From assembly GCA_016870615.1 (NCBI GenBank), contig VGAZ01000010.1:1-33304 (forward strand): DNA of 33,304 nucleotides. The letters are read 5' to 3'. The stretch is from Actinomycetota bacterium (GTDB lineage Bacteria; Actinomycetota; Humimicrobiia; Humimicrobiales; Humimicrobiaceae). The position numbers and the translations under genes were made by a program. The notes beneath the pieces were generated by a model, which saw nothing but the letters and a program-made list of their open reading frames with translations, was not told the origin of the DNA and made no database searches. Below are positions 18,621-26,628 of the stretch, piece by piece (positions within the stretch are counted from its first letter, which is position 1; each line of letters starts with the position of its first letter).

Positions 18621-19736
18621 ATGAGTAATAAAATTAAAGTTGGTGTTGTTGGTCTGGGGTTTGGGGCAGATTTTTTACCTATATACCAAAATCATCCGCA
18701 TGCGGAGCTTTATGCTATATGCCAGCGCACAGAAATCAAACTCAGGGAAGCTGCTAAAAAATATGGCTTCGAAAAATTCTGCACAGACTACAGGGATCTT
18801 CTAAAAATGAAAGAAATTGATGCAATACATGTTGTTACTCCGGTAGATACTCATACTGATATAGTTCTTGACTGCCTTCAAGCTGAAAAACATGTTGCAT
18901 GTACCGTGCCCATGGGTTTAAGTGTTGAGGAGTGCAGCAGGATAGTCAAATTAAGAAGAAAAGTAAACAGGGTTTACATGATGATGGAGACCTCAGCCTA
19001 TACAAGGGAATTTCTTTATGTTAAAGGCTTAAAGGAGGAAGGCAAACTGGGAAAAATACAGTTTTTAAGGGGTTCCCACATGCAGGATATGGAGCAGTGG
19101 GGTCCGCCATGGCCAGGCTGGCCTCCATTGAATTATGCTACACATGCTGTAAGCCCGCTGGCAATACTTGCTGATGCGCCGGTGGAATGGGTTTTTGGAG
19201 CAGGATCCGGAAGGATAAGAGAAAATTATATAAAAAATTACAACAGTCCTTTTGCTGTTGAGTCCATGTTTTTAAAATTTAAAGATGTTGATGTTTTTGG
19301 TGAAGTGACACGCTCCCTTTATGATACAGTGAGACAGTATATCGAAAGTTTTGATGTATATGGACAGAAATTGTCTTTTGAATGGAACAGGCTTGAAAAT
19401 GAGGAACCTGTTCTTTACCTTGGTGGAGAAGATGCAAAACATATTAAAATACCTGATACAGGAAATATGCTACCGAAAGAAATTTCAGTATTCACAAGGT
19501 CTGAAGAGGTAATGGATGATGATGAAAAAAAACATCTCTCATTTATACAGGGCTCGGGCCATGGCGGCTCCCATCCGCACATGGTTCATGAATTTATAAT
19601 GGCCTGTGTCCAAAACAGGGATTCGGCTATAGATGCTGAAAAAGCTGCCAACTGGACATGTGCCGGCCTTTCGGGCCATATTTCAGCAATGAAGGGCGGA
19701 GAAAAAATCCATATCCCTGATTTCTGGAACCTGTGA
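18621..19736 (+). CDS. Gfo/Idh/MocA family protein lacking canonical EKP lysine
   Basis: N-terminal VGVVGLGFGADFLP; position of EKP reads HVACTVPMG; C-terminal GSGHGGSHPHMVHEFIMAC. Confidence 0.87.
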   Translation: MSNKIKVGVVGLGFGADFLPIYQNHPHAELYAICQRTEIKLREAAKKYGFEKFCTDYRDLLKMKEIDAIHVVTPVDTHTDIVLDCLQAEKHVACTVPMGLSVEECSRIVKLRRKVNRVYMMMETSAYTREFLYVKGLKEEGKLGKIQFLRGSHMQDMEQWGPPWPGWPPLNYATHAVSPLAILADAPVEWVFGAGSGRIRENYIKNYNSPFAVESMFLKFKDVDVFGEVTRSLYDTVRQYIESFDVYGQKLSFEWNRLENEEPVLYLGGEDAKHIKIPDTGNMLPKEISVFTRSEEVMDDDEKKHLSFIQGSGHGGSHPHMVHEFIMACVQNRDSAIDAEKAANWTCAGLSGHISAMKGGEKIHIPDFWNL

Positions 19737-19737
19737 C

Positions 19738-21270
19738 ATGAGTCTTCTTGGCATCGATATTGGAACATCCGGATGTAAAGCAATAATTTTTTCCAGAACA
19801 GGGCAGGTGCTGTCGTCGGAATACAGGGAATATCCCCTGTTGCATCCTGTTCCGGGATGGAGTGAACTTGACCCTGAACTGGTTATATCTTTTGTTAAAA
19901 ACGCTATTAAGACCGCTAATCAAAAAATAAAGAAAGACAGGATAAAAGCTTTTGCTGTATCATGCCAGGGTGAAGCTGTTATTCCTGTTGATAGGGACGG
20001 CAACAGTCTTTATAATGCAATAGTCACTTTTGACAGTAGGACAAAAGAGCAGTGCCGGTTCTGGGAGAAAACTCTTGGAAGCAGCACAATCTTTAAAATT
20101 ACCGGTATGCCCCTAAACCCCATGTACTCTATAAATAAGATAATGTGGCTAAAAAAACACAGGAGAGATATTTTTGTACATGCTTATAAGTTTTTATGCT
20201 TTGAGGATTTTCTTCAATTAAAACTTGGGCTTGAACCCTCGATAAGCTATTCTCTTGCTGCAAGAACTGCAGCTTTTGATATTGTTAATAAAAAATGGTC
20301 CGAAAAAATATTAAAAGCTGCTGGCATTGATGAGGAAATGCTTTCAAAACCGGTTGAGGGGGCAGAGATAACTGGTGAGCTAAGCACAAAAATTTGCAGG
20401 AAACTGGATTTTGAAAAAAAAGTTATTTGCGCCGGAGGTGGACATGACCAGGCATGCGGTGCTTTTGGCGCCGGAATTACCGGCGCAGGTAAAGCAATGC
20501 ACGCATCAGGAACTTCTGATACCATAATAGCAGTCCTTCACACCCCCAGGCTCGGAAGAAAAATGCTTTTAAATAATTATCCGTGTGCGCCATATGTGAT
20601 GCCTGGTAAATACACAATACTGGCTTTTAATTTAACTGGTGGCCTGCTTTTAAAATGGTACAGGGAAGTTTTTTGCAGGCAAGAGAATGAGAGTGCTTTA
20701 AAAGATGGTAAAAGTGTTTATAAAATAATTGATGAAAATCTAAGTGCTGGACCGGTAAATATTTTTATACTTCCTCATTTTGTAGGAAGCGGAACTCCGT
20801 GGCTTGACGCAGATTCAAAGGGTTTAATTATAGGCCTGGATATTGAATCAGGAAAACCGCAAATCTCAAGAGCTGTTTTTGAAAGCAATGCATATGACCT
20901 GAAGTTGAATATAGAAAGAATAAAAAAAATCGGGATAAAAGTAGACAGTATATTTGCAATTGGCGGCGGGGCAAAATCCCGGCAATGGCTTAAGATTAAA
21001 GCAGATGTGCTTAATATGGATTTTGTAACTCTTAAAAGCACTGAAGCTCCAAGCCTGGGAGCTGCAATGCTTGCAGGCATAGCTGCTGGCCAGTACAGCA
21101 GCTATAATGAAGCGGCAGAAACAGCAGTTAAGACAAATGAAATAATTAAGCCTTCAAATAATTACAATAAGTTATACAGCAGCAGATACAGAATATATAA
21201 AAAAATATATAGAATTAACAAAGAATTGCTTCACAGTATAAGTGGCTTGTCAAAATCAGCTGTCAAATAA
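19738..21270 (+). CDS. FGGY-family carbohydrate kinase (xylulokinase-like)
   Basis: LGIDIGTSGCKAIIF, PGWSELDPE, GGHDQACGAFGAGI, AIGGGAKSRQWLKIKADVL. Begins 1 nt after the upstream stop. Confidence 0.92.
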   Translation: MSLLGIDIGTSGCKAIIFSRTGQVLSSEYREYPLLHPVPGWSELDPELVISFVKNAIKTANQKIKKDRIKAFAVSCQGEAVIPVDRDGNSLYNAIVTFDSRTKEQCRFWEKTLGSSTIFKITGMPLNPMYSINKIMWLKKHRRDIFVHAYKFLCFEDFLQLKLGLEPSISYSLAARTAAFDIVNKKWSEKILKAAGIDEEMLSKPVEGAEITGELSTKICRKLDFEKKVICAGGGHDQACGAFGAGITGAGKAMHASGTSDTIIAVLHTPRLGRKMLLNNYPCAPYVMPGKYTILAFNLTGGLLLKWYREVFCRQENESALKDGKSVYKIIDENLSAGPVNIFILPHFVGSGTPWLDADSKGLIIGLDIESGKPQISRAVFESNAYDLKLNIERIKKIGIKVDSIFAIGGGAKSRQWLKIKADVLNMDFVTLKSTEAPSLGAAMLAGIAAGQYSSYNEAAETAVKTNEIIKPSNNYNKLYSSRYRIYKKIYRINKELLHSISGLSKSAVK

Positions 21271-21383
21271 TTAATATTTTTTAAAAACTAATATAAAAAC
21301 ATATTATTTGATAATTGATTTTTATATAATATCGACATTGCATAATTTTTTAAAAAATTTATATATAACGGGAGGCGCGCTTA

Positions 21384-22865
21384 ATGAGCCTTATGGGCAT
21401 TGATATAGGGACAACTGGCACTAAAGCTATAGTTTTTAATGAAGATGGTTCAGTACTTGCTGATTCTTACAGCGAGTATAACCTTATTTTTCCAAAACCT
21501 GGCTGGGTGGAATTTGAAACCGGAAAACAGCTGGAAAAGATTTTTAATGTAATTAAAGATGTTAACAGCAGCCCGGAAGTAAAAAAAGATCCGGTTACAG
21601 CATTATCAGTCTCCACATTTGGAGAGGGATTAACACCAGTGGATAAAAAAGGAAATATACTGCACAATACAATTTACTCGACTGATGCCAGGAGCATAAA
21701 AGAACTGGATGAAATACTTTCACTTTACAGCAGAAATAAGCTCTTTAAAATTACAGGATATCCGCCGGGATTTATCTGTCCCTTAAATAAAATTATATGG
21801 TTGAAAAAAAACAGGCCCAAAATATATTCTAAAACAAATAAAATTTTTTTTACTGATGATCTTTTATATTCTAAGCTTGGTATTGAAGAAACAAAGATAA
21901 ACTATGCGCTTGCTTCAAGAACGCTTTTTTTTGATGTAAGGAAAAAAACCTGGACAGAAAATATACTTTCATCTTTTGGCATAGATGCAAGCCTGTTTTC
22001 AGCCCCCGGACCATCTGGTGTTTGCCTTGGAACGGTAAATGAGCAAATTGCATCAGAGCTTGGATTTAGGCGAAATGTTTCAGTAATTACAGGCTGCCAT
22101 GACCAGCCTTGCGCCGCTTTGGGGGTCGGTGCTGTTTCGGGGGGGATTGCAGCAGACGGAATGGGAACTGTTGAATGTGTGACAATCTGTTCCGAAGAAC
22201 CGCTGACAACTGATGAAATGCTTGAAAATAACTTTTGCCTGCAGGCACACGCAATACAGGATAAATATGTAACTCTTGCATACAATCTTTCTGCGGGCAG
22301 TGTGGTCAAGTGGTACAGGAATATTTTTTTAAACGGAGATGGAAGCCAGATAAGGAGCATATCATCAGCCCTTGATTTTTTCCCTTCAAGACTTTTTACT
22401 CTTCCATATTTTTCAGCTACAGGCACTCCTTATCTTGATCCTGTTGCAAAAGGTTCAATAATAGGCCTTGATCTCGGCAGCTCAAAGGAAGAGATATTTA
22501 AAGGCCTTGTTGAGGGTCTTGTTTTTGAAATTTGCTTTAATCTTGAACTTGCTGAAAAAAGCGGGCTAAGGCTCACTGAATTAAGGGCAACAGGCGGAGG
22601 GTCAAAGTCTGATTATGAGCTTAAACTGAAGTCATCAATACTGCAAAGGCCCATACTGCGCATGGATATAAATGAAGCAGGCTGCCTTGCATCAATGATG
22701 CTTGCCGGGATTGGTACAAATAAATTCAGCTTTGAAGAGGCAATGAAAAGATTTATAAAAGTTAAGGACAGGTTTGAACCAGACAGTAAAATCAGGGATA
22801 GATATCTTGGAAAATACGAAAAATATAAAAAACTATACGGCCTCATAAGCAAATTGTATCTATAA
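21384..22865 (+). CDS. FGGY-family carbohydrate kinase (xylulokinase-like), tandem paralogue
   Basis: MGIDIGTTGTKAIVF, PGWVEFE, GCHDQPCAALGVGAV, ATGGGSKSDYELKLKSSIL. GGGAGG RBS. Confidence 0.92.
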   Translation: MSLMGIDIGTTGTKAIVFNEDGSVLADSYSEYNLIFPKPGWVEFETGKQLEKIFNVIKDVNSSPEVKKDPVTALSVSTFGEGLTPVDKKGNILHNTIYSTDARSIKELDEILSLYSRNKLFKITGYPPGFICPLNKIIWLKKNRPKIYSKTNKIFFTDDLLYSKLGIEETKINYALASRTLFFDVRKKTWTENILSSFGIDASLFSAPGPSGVCLGTVNEQIASELGFRRNVSVITGCHDQPCAALGVGAVSGGIAADGMGTVECVTICSEEPLTTDEMLENNFCLQAHAIQDKYVTLAYNLSAGSVVKWYRNIFLNGDGSQIRSISSALDFFPSRLFTLPYFSATGTPYLDPVAKGSIIGLDLGSSKEEIFKGLVEGLVFEICFNLELAEKSGLRLTELRATGGGSKSDYELKLKSSILQRPILRMDINEAGCLASMMLAGIGTNKFSFEEAMKRFIKVKDRFEPDSKIRDRYLGKYEKYKKLYGLISKLYL

Positions 22866-23226
22866 TTTTTATTATGAAATATTTTCAAAATTTATTAATA
22901 ATACAGTATATTTTTTTAAAATCTTAAAGAAATCCGTGACGATATTTAATCATGATTAAACAGTGATATTAAGTTTCACAAGCAGTGGAAAAATATTACT
23001 GGTTTTTATAACTAATAAAAAAAAATTTAGTATAATATAAATATAATTTCCTGGAAATGATTTTTTGTGCAGTTGCAATGAAAGCTTGCACATACTTTTA
23101 AAACTAAATAACCCTGGCAAGTATGAGTCTTTAATAATTTAAACAAAAATCTAAAAATTTACGGATTTTTTGGTTTTTTAAACCCGGCATTTCTGGATCA
23201 ATAAGAAAATAAAAATTGGTTTATTT

Positions 23227-24165
23227 ATGGAAAAAACAATTGAATGGCTGCTTGAAGATAATAATCCTGCAGTAAAATATAATACCCTGAAGAACATTCT
23301 ATATATAAATTTACTGCCGGAAGAGGAAAATACTTTAAAGCACGGGATATCTTTAAATGACCCGGTTAAATCCATCATTGAATTGATTAATACTGATACT
23401 CCAGGTAATGAAAATATATATTCATATAATCCTGTATATAAAAGTATGTTTTGGCAGCTGTATTTTCTTTCTGTGCTCGGAGCAACTGTAACTATACCCT
23501 TAATTGATTTGCCGTTAAAAGAATTTACTAAAAATATGCAGTCAGCCAAAGGCTCTTTCCCATCAATTGGCAGGTATAAGGGTAGTCTTAATTGCATGCA
23601 GGGCATTGTACTTGAAATGCTGCTTCTTTTTGGTTACTTTAAAGATGATTTTACTGTAAATTTATTGAATTTTATAAATGATGACATTTATAAAAATGAT
23701 TTCAGGTGCAGATATAAACAGAATCTTAAATGCCCCTGGGGCGCAACTAAAATTCTGAAGGCATTAAATCTTTTGCCCGAATCCCTTAAAGGAAATGATT
23801 CTATTAAAACTCTTGAAAAGGCAAAAAAGTTTTTAATAAGCCATGATATTGCAGAAGCAAACTATCCCAGAAAAAAAACCAGGAGCAGCAGGTGGTTTCA
23901 TTTTAGCTTTCCTAGAGGCATATGGAGCGATATACTGGAATTAACGGGCGCACTTGTAGACGCAGGGTGCAATAAAAAAAACAGTAATATAAAAAAAGCT
24001 CTTGACTATATAATGTGTAAAAAAAATTCAAAAAACAGGTGGAGGATGGAATATTCACTTAATGGCAAGATGCCTGTAGATGTTGAGAAAAAAAACAATG
24101 AAAGTAAATGGATTACATATTTTGCTCTAAAAACTCTTGTAAAAAGCAATTTTTTAAAAATATAG
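23227..24165 (+). CDS. Prenyltransferase/squalene-cyclase-like alpha-alpha toroid protein, function unknown
   Basis: Starts MEKTIEWLLEDNNPAVKYNTLKNIL; later CPWGATKILKALNLLP, RWFHFSFPRGIWSDILELTGALVDAG, KKNSKNRWRMEYSLNGKM; helical-repeat pattern of this family. Confidence 0.65.
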   Translation: MEKTIEWLLEDNNPAVKYNTLKNILYINLLPEEENTLKHGISLNDPVKSIIELINTDTPGNENIYSYNPVYKSMFWQLYFLSVLGATVTIPLIDLPLKEFTKNMQSAKGSFPSIGRYKGSLNCMQGIVLEMLLLFGYFKDDFTVNLLNFINDDIYKNDFRCRYKQNLKCPWGATKILKALNLLPESLKGNDSIKTLEKAKKFLISHDIAEANYPRKKTRSSRWFHFSFPRGIWSDILELTGALVDAGCNKKNSNIKKALDYIMCKKNSKNRWRMEYSLNGKMPVDVEKKNNESKWITYFALKTLVKSNFLKI

Positions 24166-24190
24166 TCCTAAAAATACAATTAAAGATTTT

Positions 24191-25210
24191 TTAAGTTTCA
24201 TTATAACCAGGCTTATCTTTTATGAAATTGCTTATTATTTTTAAAACTTTCCTGTTTGCCAGTATCCTGCTGCTGTGTAATTTATTAAACCAGTAAATTT
24301 TAGGCTTTCCAAGATTTTTCCAAAGTTCAAGAGTTGATTGCTTAGAAAAAAAATGGTCAAAACGGCAATTAAGCATAAGCGTATTACCAGGCTTGAGCCT
24401 GTATGCAAAAGCTGCAGGGTCACATAAAAAGCATTGTTTAATGGTTTTTTCTTTCAATGCAAAATGACTGCAAAGGCCGGTTCTTATTAGTGAATCTAAA
24501 TCAGTTTTTTCTAATTCTCCACAGAAAACAGGGAAGTCTTTATATAAGAACCTGCATTTTACCCTGTTGATAATATCGTCTTGCAGGCAGTTTCCTTTTA
24601 ATACATATGAAAGTGAGCTGTTCCAGTGTATTTGATGCCAGTTTCCTCCTCCGAAAATAAGGATTGTTTTATTAATCCGGTTATCGATTGCTGCGGTAAT
24701 TACCGAAATCATGCTTCCGAGGCTGAATCCGCATAAAACTATCTTTTCATATCCAATATTTTTAATTGCAATATCAATAAATCTTTTTACATCAACTACT
24801 GACTGGTGAAAAAATTCAAGCGTTTCTTTATCATCGGTATAAATAAGTTTTTGCCCGCTTAGCTGGCCTGCAGGCGTTCTTGATAGATGGTAAGGCAAGT
24901 GAATAAATGCGCAGTCCAGTCCATTGTTCAGCATATTTTTAATAAATGCATAATAATTATTAAGCCTATTTTTCTTAGAGGCAAAACCATGAAGCAACAC
25001 TAACAAAGTATTGCTTAAATTGTCCCCGGGGGCAGTTTTTTTATCTTTGCTGATAAACACCTCAGAATAGGCCAAGTCATTAATTTTTATATTGGTTTTA
25101 AAAGGAGATTCAAAACTTATTAAAATTTTTTGATAAGTACCTTTTTCAGTTTCTTTTTTGATTTCGCAATTGAAATTTTCTTTTTTCTCGTATGAGTAAA
25201 GGTTATACAT
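24191..25210 (-). CDS. Alpha/beta hydrolase family protein
   Basis: LLVLLHGFASKKN oxyanion region, nucleophile elbow LCGFSLGSM, later Asp (NCRFDHFF) and His (NKLHSS). Confidence 0.85.
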   Translation of the reverse strand: MYNLYSYEKKENFNCEIKKETEKGTYQKILISFESPFKTNIKINDLAYSEVFISKDKKTAPGDNLSNTLLVLLHGFASKKNRLNNYYAFIKNMLNNGLDCAFIHLPYHLSRTPAGQLSGQKLIYTDDKETLEFFHQSVVDVKRFIDIAIKNIGYEKIVLCGFSLGSMISVITAAIDNRINKTILIFGGGNWHQIHWNSSLSYVLKGNCLQDDIINRVKCRFLYKDFPVFCGELEKTDLDSLIRTGLCSHFALKEKTIKQCFLCDPAAFAYRLKPGNTLMLNCRFDHFFSKQSTLELWKNLGKPKIYWFNKLHSSRILANRKVLKIISNFIKDKPGYNET

Positions 25211-25229
25211 TATTATTTATTTGTATTGC

Positions 25230-25238
25230 TGATATAAT
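25230..25238 (+). promoter_or_regulatory. Extended -10 element TGATATAAT upstream of ytxH-like gene
   Basis: TGnTATAAT at 25230-25238, 67 nt before the ATG at 25306; divergent from the hydrolase gene starting at 25210. Confidence 0.45.
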
Positions 25239-25305
25239 ATATGCTAAAGTGACAAAATATTAACAGAAAAATATTTCTATTTGAATAAGCATAAAGGAGG
25301 AAAAA

Positions 25306-25632
25306 ATGTGCGGAGATACTGAAAATTGTTCATCAGCATTGAAATATGGATTAATAGGATTTGCGGTTGGACTGGCTGCTGGTGCTATTGCCGCATTATT
25401 TCTAACAACCAAGACAGGAGAAGAGCTGAGGACTGAAATCAAAAAAGCTGTAATGGATATAAGGGAAAAGACTGAAGAAAAGGCATCAAAAATTAAAAAC
25501 ATCACAAAGGAAAAATATGCTGAAATAGTTCAAAGCGTTATATCGGGCTATAACAAAGCAAAAGAATTTACAGAAAAAGAGATAGAACTTATAAAAAAAA
25601 TCCTCCTTGAGCAAAGGGAAAGCGAAAGCTAG
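25306..25632 (+). CDS. YtxH domain-containing small membrane-anchored protein
   Basis: GLIGFAVGLAAGAIAALFLTTKTGEELRTEIKKAV typical YtxH TM plus basic stretch; AGGAGG RBS. Confidence 0.9.
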   Translation: MCGDTENCSSALKYGLIGFAVGLAAGAIAALFLTTKTGEELRTEIKKAVMDIREKTEEKASKIKNITKEKYAEIVQSVISGYNKAKEFTEKEIELIKKILLEQRESES

Positions 25633-25658
25633 TAATAAAAAAAATAGTTTTAATTATC

Positions 25659-25702
25659 TGCAGGATACCTGTTGTTAAAATATTAACATCCGGTATCCTG
25701 TA
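25659..25702 (+). terminator. Nested stem-loop downstream of ytxH, terminator-like
   Basis: CAGGATACC 25661-25669 pairs with GGTATCCTG 25692-25700; inner TGTTAA/TTAACA with AATA loop; followed by a T-rich tract. Confidence 0.55.
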
Positions 25703-25995
25703 TTATTTTGGGATTATTTTTTTATTTAAACAAATTCAAATAAACACTGCAATGAAGTAAAACCAATCTTAAAATCTACACGAATTAAAAAAAATATTAT
25801 AAAATTATGTTCTTTTTAATTTAAAGATAATTTTTTTATTTTTAAATTTAGGATAAAATTAGCTTCATTATTTTTAGGGCATTAACTTTTTTAATTCCTT
25901 TTTAAAAATATAAGTGTAATTTTGTATAAAAAATATAGAGCATCAGGTAAAAAAAGGTTTCACACGGGGCAGGAATTCAAAGAATAACCCTGCTA

Positions 25996-26628
25996 ATGTG
26001 CCGGAAACATATAAAAAATTATGGGAAAAATATAATGGATAGCTATAAAAAGAAAAATGGCATAGACATACTTATGATTGATAATTATGATTCTTTTACT
26101 TTCAACCTGGTGCAGTATCTTGGAATCCTGGGTGAAAACATTAAAGTAAGAAGAAATGATAAAATAACTGTGGAAGAAGTAAGAAATCTTGCCCCACACA
26201 AAATTGTCATATCTCCGGGACCGGGCAAACCTTCCGATGCAGGTGTCTCTAAAGACCTTATTTCAAGTATTTATAAGGAAATACCAATACTGGGAGTTTG
26301 CCTTGGGCATCAGTGCATAGGAGAGGTATTTGGGGCCAAAATAATTAATTCAGGTGTTGTTTTTCACGGGAAAACTTCAATGATATATCATGACGGCAGA
26401 ACTATATTTAAAGATGTTGCCAATCCCTTTGAAGCTGCGCGATATCACTCATTAATAATTAAAGAAGATACACTGCCACAGGAATTTGAAGTTTCAGCCT
26501 GGACCAAAAACGGCATTATCATGGGCATAAGACACAAAGAATTTAATTTGGAAGGGGTGCAGTTTCACCCTGAATCTTTTTTAACAAAAGAAGGGCTTAA
26601 ACTCCTGCAAAACTTTATAATTTTATAA
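25996..26628 (+). CDS. pabA: Aminodeoxychorismate synthase component II / anthranilate synthase glutamine amidotransferase
   Basis: MIDNYDSFTFNLVQYL, SPGPGKPSDAG, GVCLGHQCIGEVFGA, GVQFHPES class I GATase motifs. Start may be 26035 instead. Confidence 0.92.
   Translation: MCRKHIKNYGKNIMDSYKKKNGIDILMIDNYDSFTFNLVQYLGILGENIKVRRNDKITVEEVRNLAPHKIVISPGPGKPSDAGVSKDLISSIYKEIPILGVCLGHQCIGEVFGAKIINSGVVFHGKTSMIYHDGRTIFKDVANPFEAARYHSLIIKEDTLPQEFEVSAWTKNGIIMGIRHKEFNLEGVQFHPESFLTKEGLKLLQNFIIL

Noticed and set aside
21902-22426. 174-aa minus-strand ORF opposite the second FGGY kinase
   Set aside because: Longest antisense ORF here but no recognisable domain, and the opposite strand encodes catalytic kinase motifs.
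23074-23096. TGTGCA...TGCACA inverted repeat in the gap before the toroid-protein gene
   Set aside because: Only 6-bp arms with a long imperfect spacer; not distinguishable from chance.
25940-25995. Possible riboswitch or attenuator upstream of pabA
   Set aside because: Only a short GCAGG/CCTGC pairing around GAATTCAAAGAATAA; no recognisable conserved riboswitch core.
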